Positions 1 through 9,028 of a stretch of DNA of 64,000 bases are shown piece by piece. Position 1 is the stretch's first letter, and every line of letters begins with the position of its first letter. Origin of the DNA: CADEFF01 sp964569315 (GTDB lineage Bacteria > Pseudomonadota > Alphaproteobacteria > Dongiales > Dongiaceae); NCBI GenBank assembly GCA_964569315.1, contig CAZMUZ010000002.1, positions 1 through 64,000 on the forward strand, in the 5' to 3' direction. The notes beneath the pieces were generated by a model that worked only from the letters and a program-made list of their open reading frames with translations, was not told where the DNA came from and searched no databases. The translations under genes were made by a program, and so were the position numbers.

Positions 1-1
1 G

Positions 2-121
2 ACCGGAGCCGGGACAGCGCATGACGGAAGAGCATCCGTCACCCCGAGGGCGCGTGATCCATTCGGGCTTTCGGTGCCCGCAAGCGGAAACCACGCGCAC
101 GCACAAGGAGAGCATTCGTGA
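2..121 (+). CDS. possible 3' end of an upstream oxidase-operon gene (partial)
   Basis: This reading frame is open from the window edge and ends in TGA at 119-121. The stop overlaps a GTG start at 118 in a GTGA arrangement, which is typical of translational coupling. The visible 39 residues resemble no known family, including the usual C-terminus of oxidase subunit II. A competing frame closes at position 24 and could instead be the end of the upstream gene. The assignment rests on the overlap alone and is weak. Confidence 0.2.
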   Translation, partial: TGAGTAHDGRASVTPRARDPFGLSVPASGNHAHAQGEHS

Positions 122-180
122 GCATAGAAACGGCGAAGAATAGCCCCTCGGACGCTGACCTTCAGGAGCCGCAGCCATGA
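118..180 (+). CDS. possible 20-residue leader or small protein coupled to ctaD
   Basis: A GTG start at 118 lies about 8 nt after a good AAGGAG ribosome site (104-109). The frame runs 20 codons and its TGA (178-180) overlaps the ctaD ATG (177) as ATGA. The peptide is hydrophilic (MSIETAKNSPSDADLQEPQP) with no membrane segment, so it does not look like a small oxidase subunit. It may serve mainly to couple translation into ctaD, or it may be chance. I recognise no family. Confidence 0.3.
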   Translation: MSIETAKNSPSDADLQEPQP

Positions 181-1787
181 CGGTTGCCGAATCCCGTGCC
201 GGCGTTCCACCGCCATCCGATCATCCGAAGGGATGGCGGCGCTGGGTTTTTTCGACCAACCACAAGGACATCGGCACGATGTACATCGTGCTGTCCGTGG
301 TTGCTGGGCTTCTCGGCAGCCTGCTTTCCGTCGCCATGCGGCTCGAGCTCGCCCAGCCGGGCTTGCAGCTCTTCGCCGATCCTCAGCTATTCAACGTCGT
401 CGTCTCGGCGCACGGCCTCATCATGATCTTCTTCGTGCTGATGCCGGCCCTGATCGGCGGCTTTGGCAACTGGTTCGTGCCCCTGCTTATCGGCGCGCCG
501 GACATGGCGTTCCCGCGGCTGAACAACATCAGCTTCTGGCTGCTGGTGCCCTCGTTCGGCCTGCTGATCGCCTCGACGCTCAGCGGCATGGGCGCGGGAA
601 CCGGCTGGACCCTCTATCCGCCGCTCAGCGACATAGGGCATCCCGGCCCGTCGGTCGACCTGCTGATCTTCGCGCTCCACCTGGCGGGGGTCTCCTCGAT
701 ACTTGGCGCCATAAATTTCATCACGACGATCTTCAACATGCGCGCCCCCGGCATGGGTCTGCACAAGATGCCGCTTTTCGTGTGGTCCATGCTGGTTACC
801 GCCTTCATGGTGTTGCTCGCGCTCCCGGTCCTGGGCGGCGCCATCACCATGCTGCTGACGGACCGGAATTTCGGCACGGCCTTCTTCGTCCCGGCCGGCG
901 GCGGCGATCCGACCCTGTTTCAGCATCTATTCTGGTTCTTCGGCCATCCCGAGGTCTACATCATGATCCTGCCGGCGTTCGGGATCATCAGCCAGGTTGT
1001 CTCCACCTTTTCGAGAAAACCGATCTTCGGCTATCTGGGCATGGTCTACGCGATGATCGCGATCGGCCTCATCGGATTTCTCGTCTGGGCGCACCACATG
1101 TTCACCGTCGGGTTGGACGTCGATACCCGGGCCTACTTCGCCGCCGCGAGCATGGTCATCGCCGTCCCCACGGGCATCAAGGTGTTCAGTTGGATCGCGA
1201 CCATGTGGGGCGGCTCGATCGAGTTCAAGACGCCCATGCTGTTCGCGCTCGGCTTCATCCTGCTGTTCACGGTCGGCGGCGTGACCGGCGTGGTTCTGGC
1301 CAATGCCAGCGTCGATATCGTGCTGCAGGACACATATTACGTGGTCGCGCACTTCCACTATGTGATGTCGCTAGGCTCGGCCTTCGGCATATTCGCCGGG
1401 TTCTACTACTGGATCGGAAAAATGTCCGGGCGCCAATATCCGGAAGCGCTCGGCAAGCTTCACTTCTGGCTGACCTTCATCGGCGTGAACCTGACCTTCT
1501 TCCCTATGCATTTCCTCGGTCTTGCCGGCATGCCACGTCGGGTCGCCGACTATCCGGACGCTCTTGCCGGCTGGAATCTCCTCGCATCGATCGGCAGCTA
1601 CATCTCCCTTGCCGGTTTCCTGGTGTTCCTGATCGTCGTCTGGCGGACGTTTGCGGCCGGCAAGCCATGCCCGGCCAATCCCTGGGGGGCGGGCGCGACG
1701 ACGCTGGAATGGACACTGCCGTCCCCGCCGCCCTTCCACAGCTTCGAAGAGCTGCCGAATGTCGCCGGCCGCGGGAGGCTCGCTTGA
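177..1787 (+). CDS. ctaD: cytochrome c oxidase subunit I (aa3 type)
   Basis: This is the catalytic subunit of a heme-copper terminal oxidase, reducing O2 to water and pumping protons at the cytoplasmic membrane. The 536 residues match the family length and contain about twelve membrane segments. Visible ligands are His79 (low-spin heme), His257 with cross-linked Tyr261 in GHPEVY, His306-His307 (CuB) and His392/His394 in HFHY. Glu259 of HPEVY marks an A1-type D-channel, and a K-channel lysine is present in PTGIKVFSW. The start has a GGAG site a few bases upstream. No subunit III or assembly gene follows; the next gene is an unrelated DUF488 protein, so the rest of the operon presumably lies upstream of the window. 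Confidence 0.96.
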   Translation: MTVAESRAGVPPPSDHPKGWRRWVFSTNHKDIGTMYIVLSVVAGLLGSLLSVAMRLELAQPGLQLFADPQLFNVVVSAHGLIMIFFVLMPALIGGFGNWFVPLLIGAPDMAFPRLNNISFWLLVPSFGLLIASTLSGMGAGTGWTLYPPLSDIGHPGPSVDLLIFALHLAGVSSILGAINFITTIFNMRAPGMGLHKMPLFVWSMLVTAFMVLLALPVLGGAITMLLTDRNFGTAFFVPAGGGDPTLFQHLFWFFGHPEVYIMILPAFGIISQVVSTFSRKPIFGYLGMVYAMIAIGLIGFLVWAHHMFTVGLDVDTRAYFAAASMVIAVPTGIKVFSWIATMWGGSIEFKTPMLFALGFILLFTVGGVTGVVLANASVDIVLQDTYYVVAHFHYVMSLGSAFGIFAGFYYWIGKMSGRQYPEALGKLHFWLTFIGVNLTFFPMHFLGLAGMPRRVADYPDALAGWNLLASIGSYISLAGFLVFLIVVWRTFAAGKPCPANPWGAGATTLEWTLPSPPPFHSFEELPNVAGRGRLA

Positions 1788-1841
1788 GCGTAAACGGGAC
1801 GAAATCGCGTCGAGACAGCACAGGGTTTGAAGGAGCGACCC

Positions 1842-2216
1842 ATGAGCAAGCGCAAACGACTGACGGTTACTGTGAAGCGAGCCTATGAGGCTCCCGCGAA
1901 ATCGGACGGATGCCGCATTCTCGTGGACCATATCTGGCCGCGGGGCGTCTCCAAGGCGGCGCTGCGGCTCGATGGCTGGGTCAAGGAGGTGGCGCCGAGC
2001 GGGGCGCTCCGCAAATGGTTCGATCACGATCCCGCCAAGTGGCCGGTCTTCAAGAGCCGCTACTTCCGGGAGCTGGATGGAAAATCCGAGGCCATCGACC
2101 GCATTTTGACCGAGGGCCGGGAAGGCACGCTCACGCTGGTGTTCGCGGCGAAAGACGTCGAGCACAGCAATGCGGCCGCGCTCAAGGAATATCTCGACCG
2201 CGAAGCGGGAGCGTAG
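1842..2216 (+). CDS. DUF488 family protein (YeaO-like)
   Basis: A 124-residue cytosolic protein with the YeaO/DUF488 signature: GCRILVDHIWPRGVSK near residue 25, then a WFDHDP...WPVF...Y segment. The family is widespread and has no firmly established biochemical role. The ATG at 1842 follows AAGGAG with 7 nt spacing; an in-frame TTG at 1827 lies upstream of that site and is unlikely. The gene follows ctaD by 54 nt on the same strand and may be cotranscribed, although nothing links it functionally to respiration. Confidence 0.85.
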   Translation: MSKRKRLTVTVKRAYEAPAKSDGCRILVDHIWPRGVSKAALRLDGWVKEVAPSGALRKWFDHDPAKWPVFKSRYFRELDGKSEAIDRILTEGREGTLTLVFAAKDVEHSNAAALKEYLDREAGA

Positions 2217-2670
2217 GGCATCGATGCCGCGGATCCGTCGCATCGCTCGCCCCCGTGAAACGCCGGGCGAGGGTCGTCCGCAGACCGCCTCGAGCGCCGA
2301 CCCGGGTCGGCGGACGACGCGCGCTATCGAGACCTGACGGACTTGCCGAAGACGCATGAACGGAATATCGAGCGATTCCCGGATTCGCGATAAATGTTAT
2401 GACCTGTTGCCGCCGTTATGCGCTTCGCCGTTCCGGGGAACGCGATAATCTGAACGAAGGATTCGTCTGACGGCCTCGCATCGTCGTGAGGCCGATGCCG
2501 GGCGGTGGCAAGAACAGGCCGATCCATGGGCTCGAGCACTGCAAGGGTCGCCAGACATGTCATGATGACGTTCTGATCCGTCCGGGAGCGAAGCGGGAGG
2601 CCGTTCGAAGGAGCGACGCCTGGCTGCTCTCCTCACCGATCGGATCTCGCGGCAATGGGGATCGAGAATC
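2217..2670. other. intergenic region upstream of the lodA-like gene
   Basis: 454 bases without a convincing gene. It contains a 14-bp perfect palindrome at 2429-2442 (CGTTCC-GG-GGAACG) in a locally AT-richer stretch (about 2380-2470), a plausible place for the promoter and operator of the oxidase gene at 2671. Apparent reading frames here are antisense or out-of-frame extensions of neighbouring genes. Confidence 0.4.
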
Positions 2671-4485
2671 ATGTCCGATGTGATTTACGAGATCTTTCCT
2701 GCAATCGGGATCGCCCGTGTCGGCAACGCGCCCGAGGCTTTCTATATCGGGCCGGAGCGTGCGGGCGGCCTTCCCCTCTTGCCGGACGAGCCGGCAAGGG
2801 CATTCGGCGCCGGCGACTTTCGGGATTCCGAAGGGCGGCTGCGGCGTCAGGCGGCGCGTTTCCGCATCTGGCGCCGTGCGCCCGGCGCGAAGCCGGTCGA
2901 GGTCACCCTCGAAACCGGAGACGTGCTGGAGATTCGCTGGACCGTGCATCTCGCCAACAAGAAGGCGAGCTGGTACCGCTTCCTGACCTCGAAGGGACAA
3001 CAGGGCTACGGCCCGAACCATCCGCTGCGCAACGCGGAGGTGCGGAATGCCGAAGATCGTCGGCGCCTCATCATCGATCCGGGGCCGCGCAGCCTCGGCG
3101 GGCGTGGCGCGGGCGGACCCGAGGCGCCGGTCGAATTTTCCCGGGCGACGATTCCGCAGGGCTACAGGGGCGGCAGTTTTCCGCCGGCGACGCTCAGGCC
3201 TCACGCCGTCGAAACGCTGGGCGCGCTGCGGACCGACGATGCGGGGCGGCTTCTCGTGCTGGGCGGGTTCGGCCATAGCGGCACGCTGGCCGAGCCTCCG
3301 GCCCTTGCCGACTACGCCAACAATGACGGCTGGTGGGACGACATTTCCGACGGACCCGTGCGCGCGACGATTCGGCTCGCGAGCGGCGAGACCGTCGAGG
3401 CGAAACCGGCCTGGGTGCTCGTCGCCCCGCCGGCCTATGCGCCGCAGATCTGCAATCTGATCACGCTCTACGACACGATGCTCGACACCGCCGTGCGGCA
3501 TCTCGGCTTCCGCCCCGAGATTTACGAGAACGGGCTTTGGAAAATGGGGCCGACAGGCTATCGCCCCCGTTTCGAGACCGAGGTGAAGCCGATATTCGAG
3601 CGCACCGCCGGATATCCCTGGGTAGCGGCCATTCCGCCCAGCCCGCACAGCTTCGACTATGCCCAGCTCGCCGACCCCAATCCCGCCGCCAGCGGGTTGC
3701 GGCAGTTTTACCTCAATATCATCCGAGGGCCGGGTGAGGAGAACGCGGTCGAAAGCCACGTTCCCGGTGTCGGCATGATGCCGCTTCTCACCGGCGACGA
3801 CGCGATCAAGGCGGAGCAGACCGCGGGCGCGTTGCTGGCGACCAGCAAATATCTGCGGCTGACCGACACCCAGTATTTCTTCCTTCAGCAATGGGCCGCG
3901 GGTTATTTCGAGCCCGGCGGCACGCCGGAGTCCGACCCGGGCCATACGCTGACCCGAGCCGTGCTGGAAAACTGCGTCGGCGGCGCGCTTTCCCCCGGCA
4001 TCGAGACGACCTGGATCGCACGCGATCCGGCGATCTATGCGGAGCCTTTCCGTATCCGGCCGCGCTTGCCGGCGCCGGATCCCTTGAGCCTGGGCTCGGA
4101 TCATGCCGCCGGACTCGAGCCCGGGGACCTTACCCGCCGCATGGCGATCCCGTGGCAGGCGGACTTCAACGAATGCTCGACGCAGAAGATCGACGGGCGC
4201 GTCATGTGGTGGTGGCCGGCCCAACGCCCCGCCTCCGTTCACCTGTCGGCCGAACCGGCGACAGGTGAAGCCGCCGCGCCGGACGGCGCTCCCGGACCTC
4301 TGGTGCCCTGGATCGGCAGCGACGACGATCCGACTGCGCGAGATTATTTCCAGTTTGCCGACAATCTCGAGATGCTGCGCAACTGGGACCGGCTCGGGTT
4401 CGTGCTCGGCACCGACGATCCGGGCCACCCGCGTTTCGTCGAGGTGGCGCGCACGCTCCCGCGGGCCGCAGGTAAGCCAAAATGA
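2671..4485 (+). CDS. LodA-like CTQ-dependent amine/amino-acid oxidase
   Basis: A 604-residue homologue of LodA (lysine epsilon-oxidase) and GoxA (glycine oxidase). These quinoproteins carry a cysteine tryptophylquinone built from their own Cys and Trp and release H2O2. The family N-terminus (EIFPAIGIARVGN) is clear. Cys435 sits in the conserved ENCVGG...PGIE motif, and Trp513-515 precede PAQRP, the region that supplies the cofactor Trp. The next gene is the LodB-like flavoprotein needed for quinone formation, overlapping by ATGA. No Sec or Tat signal is seen; family members are often exported without one. The substrate cannot be told from sequence. Known products are antimicrobial through peroxide, but a catabolic role is equally possible here. 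Confidence 0.88.
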   Translation: MSDVIYEIFPAIGIARVGNAPEAFYIGPERAGGLPLLPDEPARAFGAGDFRDSEGRLRRQAARFRIWRRAPGAKPVEVTLETGDVLEIRWTVHLANKKASWYRFLTSKGQQGYGPNHPLRNAEVRNAEDRRRLIIDPGPRSLGGRGAGGPEAPVEFSRATIPQGYRGGSFPPATLRPHAVETLGALRTDDAGRLLVLGGFGHSGTLAEPPALADYANNDGWWDDISDGPVRATIRLASGETVEAKPAWVLVAPPAYAPQICNLITLYDTMLDTAVRHLGFRPEIYENGLWKMGPTGYRPRFETEVKPIFERTAGYPWVAAIPPSPHSFDYAQLADPNPAASGLRQFYLNIIRGPGEENAVESHVPGVGMMPLLTGDDAIKAEQTAGALLATSKYLRLTDTQYFFLQQWAAGYFEPGGTPESDPGHTLTRAVLENCVGGALSPGIETTWIARDPAIYAEPFRIRPRLPAPDPLSLGSDHAAGLEPGDLTRRMAIPWQADFNECSTQKIDGRVMWWWPAQRPASVHLSAEPATGEAAAPDGAPGPLVPWIGSDDDPTARDYFQFADNLEMLRNWDRLGFVLGTDDPGHPRFVEVARTLPRAAGKPK

Positions 4486-5621
4486 AACGGCCTATGCCTC
4501 GGGGCAATGCAGGCTGCGCGATCGATGTGCTGATCCTGGGGGCAGGGCCGGCCGGTGCCGCCCTCGCGCTTGCGCTAAAGCGAGCCGGCGTCGCCAGCGT
4601 GCTGTTGATCGACCGTCCGGCAGGATGGCCGTTCCGCATGGGCGAGTCGGCCGCACCCGGGCTCAATTCTCTGCTGCGCCGGCTCGGCCTCGACGATCGT
4701 CTCGAGGACCGCGGCCATCGTCCCTGCCACGGCAATCTCAACCTCTGGGGCGGGCCGACGCCCGTCCTCGAGGAGTTCGCGAGCCGCGCAGACGGGCCAG
4801 GCTGGGCTCTCGACCGGGCGGCCTTCGATGCCTGGCTGCGGGCCGAAGCTGTCGCCCGAGGTGCGGCGCTGGTGTCGCACGCCCGTCTGGCGGGGGTCGT
4901 TCGCTATGGCGAGGGTTGGCGCGCGAATATCCGAACGAGGGAGAGAAACCTCGAGGTGAGAAGCCGGTGGATTGTCGACGCGTCGGGCCGCCCGGCCGCA
5001 TTCGCGAGGCGCTCGGGTGCAAGGCTGCACCGGTTCGACCGGCTGGTCGCTCTCGCCGCACGCGCCGAACCGACGGAGAGCCGCGGCTTCGACGGGTTTT
5101 CAGTGGTCGAAGCGGTCGAGATCGGCTGGTGGTATGCCGCGCGCCTGCCGGGCGGCAAATCGGCGGTCGCGCTGATGACGGATATGGATCTCGCCCGTGA
5201 AGCGGATCTCCATTCGCCGGATGGCTTCCGGCGGGCCTGGGCGTCGACCACCGAGATCGGGCGCTTCGCCTCGCCCCCCGACCAGGCCGTGCAACCGGTC
5301 CTGTTCGCTGCGGGGACCCAGTTCATCGACCGAGCCATCGGCCCGGGCTGGCTCGCGCTCGGGGACGCTCTGATCGCCCTCGATCCCTTGAGCGCATCGG
5401 GGGTCACCGGCGCGCTCGAGGATGCGATTGCTGCCGCCGACGCGATCGTCCGGCTCCTCGGCCTGGAGAGCCGTGGCGGCGAGGCGCGAGACCTCCGTTC
5501 CGCCTATTGTGCCCGGGCGAACGCCACGCTGACGCGGTATCTGGTCGGGCGCCGCTCGATCTATCGCCGCGAAAAGCGGTGGGAAAACGGCAGGTTCTGG
5601 CAGCGACGCACCATCATCTAG
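4482..5621 (+). CDS. LodB-like FAD-dependent maturase for the CTQ oxidase
   Basis: A 379-residue flavoprotein of the tryptophan-halogenase/monooxygenase fold. It has an N-terminal dinucleotide motif (LILGAGPAGAALALAL, about residues 13-28), followed by MGESAAPGLNSLLRRLGL, a family hallmark, and a C-terminal GDALIALDPLSASG FAD motif. Its start overlaps the stop of the LodA-like gene (ATGA), so the two are translationally coupled. In the Marinomonas systems LodB is required for making the cysteine tryptophylquinone; the same job is inferred here from linkage and length. It converges with the LysR gene, with an 8-base overlap at the 3' ends. Confidence 0.85.
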   Translation: MKRPMPRGNAGCAIDVLILGAGPAGAALALALKRAGVASVLLIDRPAGWPFRMGESAAPGLNSLLRRLGLDDRLEDRGHRPCHGNLNLWGGPTPVLEEFASRADGPGWALDRAAFDAWLRAEAVARGAALVSHARLAGVVRYGEGWRANIRTRERNLEVRSRWIVDASGRPAAFARRSGARLHRFDRLVALAARAEPTESRGFDGFSVVEAVEIGWWYAARLPGGKSAVALMTDMDLAREADLHSPDGFRRAWASTTEIGRFASPPDQAVQPVLFAAGTQFIDRAIGPGWLALGDALIALDPLSASGVTGALEDAIAAADAIVRLLGLESRGGEARDLRSAYCARANATLTRYLVGRRSIYRREKRWENGRFWQRRTII

Positions 5622-6564
5622 CTTTCCGGGCGTGCGCCGGCGAGGATTTGGCGGCGGCCCACCGGGCGCTTTCGGCTGCCTGGATCGCGAACTCCTCGAC
5701 CAGCCAGCTCTCGAACTTGCGCAGCACGGGTTGGTCGAGCTCGAGCTCGGGCATCACCAGGTAATAGCTGCCGCTCGGGCAGGTCGCCGCAAAGGGCTTG
5801 ACCAGGCGGCCATCGTCGAGCTGCTCGAATGCCAGCAGGTTGTCGCCGATCGCGACCCCCTGGCTCGCCACCGCAGCGTCCAGCACGAGGCCGGAATCGT
5901 GATAGATCGGCCCCTTCGACCAGTCGATCCGATGCTCGCCGACCAGGGTCAGCCAGCGCCGCCACCATGTCGTGTTCTGCTCATGCAGCAGGCGATGGCG
6001 AGCAAGATCCGCGGGCGCATGCAAGCCGGGGCCATCCTCGACGAGGTGCGGGCTGCAGACGGGGAAGGCCTCGAGGCTGATCAGGCGAACCCATTGCAGT
6101 TCCGACGGCGGATCCTCGAACGCATAATGGATGGCGGCGTCGACGAGATCATTGGGAAAGGCGGCGAGCTCGAGCGACGGAATGATCTCGACGTCGACCT
6201 CGGGCTGAATCCGATGAAAGCGGGAGAGACGCGCATTGAGCCAGCGCGCCGCCAGACCTGGGTCGACGCTGAGCACGAGCCGGTTCGCCTGTCGTCCGAC
6301 GGAGAGACGGTTGGTGGCTGCCGCGATGCCATCGAAGGCGCGCGACAATATGGCCAGCAGATCCCGGCCGGCGCCGTTCAGGCTGACCCGGTTGCCGGTG
6401 CGATCGAACAATCGGACCGCGAGTTCCTCTTCCAGCCGCCGAACCTGTCGGCTGATGGCGGCGTGGGTGACCAGGAGCTCCTGCGCCGCGAGCGTGAAAT
6501 TCTCATGACGGGCGGCCGCCTCGAAGCTGCGTAAAGCCGCCAAGCTCGGCATCCGGCGTCGCAT
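5614..6564 (-). CDS. LysR-family transcriptional regulator (GcvA-like)
   Basis: 316 residues. An N-terminal winged helix-turn-helix (about residues 7-66, with AAQELLVTHAAISRQVRRLE) is followed by a periplasmic-binding-protein-like effector domain. The start MPSLAALRSFEAAARH is of the GcvA/AmpR subgroup. It is divergent from the binding-protein operon starting at 6681, with a 116-base shared promoter region. By the usual LysR logic it probably controls that operon. It also converges on the LodA/LodB pair, so control of those genes is less likely. The effector is unknown. Confidence 0.9.
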   Translation of the reverse strand: MRRRMPSLAALRSFEAAARHENFTLAAQELLVTHAAISRQVRRLEEELAVRLFDRTGNRVSLNGAGRDLLAILSRAFDGIAAATNRLSVGRQANRLVLSVDPGLAARWLNARLSRFHRIQPEVDVEIIPSLELAAFPNDLVDAAIHYAFEDPPSELQWVRLISLEAFPVCSPHLVEDGPGLHAPADLARHRLLHEQNTTWWRRWLTLVGEHRIDWSKGPIYHDSGLVLDAAVASQGVAIGDNLLAFEQLDDGRLVKPFAATCPSGSYYLVMPELELDQPVLRKFESWLVEEFAIQAAESARWAAAKSSPAHARKAR

Positions 6565-6680
6565 GAGCCACTATAACCTGAAGTCACAGTTCCAGGCCGC
6601 AAAAGTCGTTTGCCGCCGATAAGGCCGCTTCGGACACTCCCCTCGGCGACGCCAAACGGCGTCAGGGAAGGGGGGCACCG

Positions 6681-7778
6681 ATGAATGCCGAACGATTCCG
6701 GGATCTTCTACGGTCGGGCAAGCTGACGCGACGCGAGCTTACCGCCGCCCTCGGCGCTGCCGGGATTGCCCTCGTCACACTGCCGATGGGGCGGGCGCGG
6801 GCGGAACCCGAACTGACGCTCCTCGAATGGAACGGCTATGAGCTGCCCGAATTCCATCCCGAGTACACGGCCAAATATGGCGGCGAGCCGGCCGCCGTGT
6901 TCTTCGGCGAGGAAGAAGAGGCGCTGCAGAAGCTGCTATCGGGACTGAAAACCGACTTGTCGCACCCCTGCTCGGCAAGCGTCACGCGCTGGCGCGACGC
7001 AGGCGTCATCAAGCCGATCGATACCTCGCGCATCGAACGCTGGGACGAGATCTTCCCCGAGCTCTTCAAGCCCAAGGGCTTGGTCGTCGACGGCAAACAC
7101 TATTTCATGCCATGGGATTTCGGCTATTCGGCGATCGCCTACAATCCGGCGAAGATCGACCTGAAGAATCCGACCTTCGATCTCATGGTGGATCCGAATC
7201 TGGCCGGCAAGATCTCGATGAGTGCCCAGCTCGATGTCGCCGTCGCGGTGGGCGGCGTGATCGGCGGCTTTCCCGATCCTTTCGACCCCACGGACGCGGA
7301 GATGGAGAAGCTCGGCGAAATTTGGCGCGTTCTGGTCGAGCATTCCCGCTTTCTCTGGTCCGACATCACGGAATATGAACAGGGAATGGCGTCCGGCGAG
7401 ATCGCCGCGGCCTATATCTGGACCTCCTCGATCACCACGCTCGGCGCGCAGGGAATCGAGCTGCGCACCGTGGCGCCGAGCCTGCCCTGGGTTTGCGGGT
7501 TCGCGATCAGCCCGGACGGGCCCGGTTCCGAGCAACAGGCCTATGACTATCTGAATGCCATGCTCGATCCCGAAGGCGGCAAGGCGATGATCGAGGCCTA
7601 CGGCTACGGCCACGCCAACCGAAACAGCTATGCCCTGGCGGATCCCGCGATTCTAGCGGCAAACGGCCTGACCGACCCGGTCGGGCTGCTCAATGACGGC
7701 ATCTTCTTCGATGAGATTCCGGCGGCCAAGCGCGAACGTCTGATCGCCATGTGGCAGGAAGCCCGGGCCGGTCAATAG
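6681..7778 (+). CDS. PotD-type ABC transporter substrate-binding protein
   Basis: 365 residues, periplasmic. The signal region has a twin-arginine-like LTRREL at residues 15-20, a hydrophobic stretch and a likely cleavage after ARA (residue 41). The mature part resembles the spermidine/putrescine binding family (LTLLEWNGYELPEFHPEY start; FMPWDFGYSAIAYNP; YDYLNAMLDPEGG). The ribosome site AGGGAAGGGGGG is strong. No permease or ATPase adjoins it; the gene is followed directly by a GcvT-like enzyme and an ammonia-lyase homologue. It may deliver substrate to the Pot-type transporter at 13477-16266, or its own membrane genes may be elsewhere. The ligand is unknown. Confidence 0.88.
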   Translation: MNAERFRDLLRSGKLTRRELTAALGAAGIALVTLPMGRARAEPELTLLEWNGYELPEFHPEYTAKYGGEPAAVFFGEEEEALQKLLSGLKTDLSHPCSASVTRWRDAGVIKPIDTSRIERWDEIFPELFKPKGLVVDGKHYFMPWDFGYSAIAYNPAKIDLKNPTFDLMVDPNLAGKISMSAQLDVAVAVGGVIGGFPDPFDPTDAEMEKLGEIWRVLVEHSRFLWSDITEYEQGMASGEIAAAYIWTSSITTLGAQGIELRTVAPSLPWVCGFAISPDGPGSEQQAYDYLNAMLDPEGGKAMIEAYGYGHANRNSYALADPAILAANGLTDPVGLLNDGIFFDEIPAAKRERLIAMWQEARAGQ

Positions 7779-7885
7779 CACCAACATCGAGCCCCGTCGC
7801 GACCCCGTGCCTTCCCCGGCGCGACGCCGAGGGTGCGGCCGCAGGGCAGGGCGATATCGCCGACGCGCAATCCGCAGGTTCCCCC

Positions 7886-9028
7886 GTGAATGCTCCCAGC
7901 CTCGCCTATTGGACTCGCCGTTCGCCCTATTTCGAAGCGACGCGGCGCCATGGCTGCCGCAGCTATAGCGTCTCGAACCATATGTATCAGCCGGCCGGGT
8001 ACGACGACCCCGTGGCCGAATATTGGAGCCTGGTGAACGGCGCCGTGCTGTGGGATGTCGCCTGCGAACGCCAGGTCGAGATCGCGGGCCCCGACGCCCT
8101 TGCCTTCGCCAACATGCTGACGCCCCGCGACGTCACGCGCTGCCCCGTCGGGCGCGGCCGCTACACGGTGATCACCTCCCGGGAAGGCGGCATCGTCAAC
8201 GATCCCGTGATGCTGCGGCTCGCCGAAGATCGCTTCTGGTTCTCGACCTCCGACAGCGACCTTCTGCTCTGGACCAAAGGCATCGCCACCTTTGCCGGGA
8301 TGGACGTCAGGATTACGGAACCAGATGTCTCTCCGATCCAGATCCAGGGGCCGCGCTCGGGCGCCATTCTGCAAGGTCTCGCGGGCGACGCGGCGGCGGC
8401 CCTGCGTTTCTACGAGCTCATGGAGACCGACCTCGACGGCATCCCGGTGGTCGTCACCCGGACCGGCTGGAGCGGGGAGCTGGGCTACGAGATCTTCCTC
8501 CGCGACGGTGCGCGCGGTCTCGAGCTCTGGCAGAGGGTCCTCGATGCGGGCGCCCCGCATGGGTTGGTTGTCGCCGCAGCGTCCGATATCCGTCGCGTCG
8601 AAGCCGGCATTCTGGGCTATGGCGCAGATATCGGGCTCGATACCAATCCGTTCGAGGCCGGTCTGGGCTGGATGGTCGATCCCGTGAAGCCGGCCGACTA
8701 TATCGGCCGGGCGGCCCTCGAAGACATCCGCGCCGCCGGCCCGGTCCGGCGCCTTGTCGGCATCGTCATGTCTGGCGAGCCCTGGCGCGAACCGTTCGAG
8801 GCGACCTGGCCCGTCGCCGACGGGGGATGCGAGATTGGCCGCGTCACGGTGATGCTGCACTCGCCGGGCCTCGCGCGAAACATCGGCTACGCCATGCTGC
8901 AGACGCCATGGACCGCGGCAGGCACGCCCCTCGAGCTGCAGACGCCCGCCGGTCGGCGCCGCGCGGTCGTGTTGCCCTTGCCCTTCGTCGCTCCGAAGTC
9001 GAAGACCACCTCGCTCGCGGCGACATGA
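7886..9028 (+). CDS. GcvT/DmdA-like tetrahydrofolate-dependent aminomethyltransferase or demethylase
   Basis: 380 residues from the chosen GTG, which gives the family's usual N-terminus (RRSPYFEATRRHGCRSYSVSNHMY). The frame stays open upstream to a GTG at 7751 inside the preceding gene, but those 45 codons look non-family. Motifs include WDVACERQVEI, IQGPRSG and the folate-site GWSGELGYEIFL. GcvT relatives move a one-carbon unit to tetrahydrofolate from glycine, dimethylglycine, sarcosine or dimethylsulfoniopropionate. No other glycine-cleavage gene is near, so a stand-alone demethylase is more likely than true GcvT. It overlaps the next gene by ATGA. Confidence 0.82.
   Translation: MNAPSLAYWTRRSPYFEATRRHGCRSYSVSNHMYQPAGYDDPVAEYWSLVNGAVLWDVACERQVEIAGPDALAFANMLTPRDVTRCPVGRGRYTVITSREGGIVNDPVMLRLAEDRFWFSTSDSDLLLWTKGIATFAGMDVRITEPDVSPIQIQGPRSGAILQGLAGDAAAALRFYELMETDLDGIPVVVTRTGWSGELGYEIFLRDGARGLELWQRVLDAGAPHGLVVAAASDIRRVEAGILGYGADIGLDTNPFEAGLGWMVDPVKPADYIGRAALEDIRAAGPVRRLVGIVMSGEPWREPFEATWPVADGGCEIGRVTVMLHSPGLARNIGYAMLQTPWTAAGTPLELQTPAGRRRAVVLPLPFVAPKSKTTSLAAT

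Noticed and set aside
7751..7885. 45-codon extension of the GcvT-like protein
   Set aside because: It overlaps the preceding gene, is Pro/Ala-rich and precedes the normal family N-terminus.
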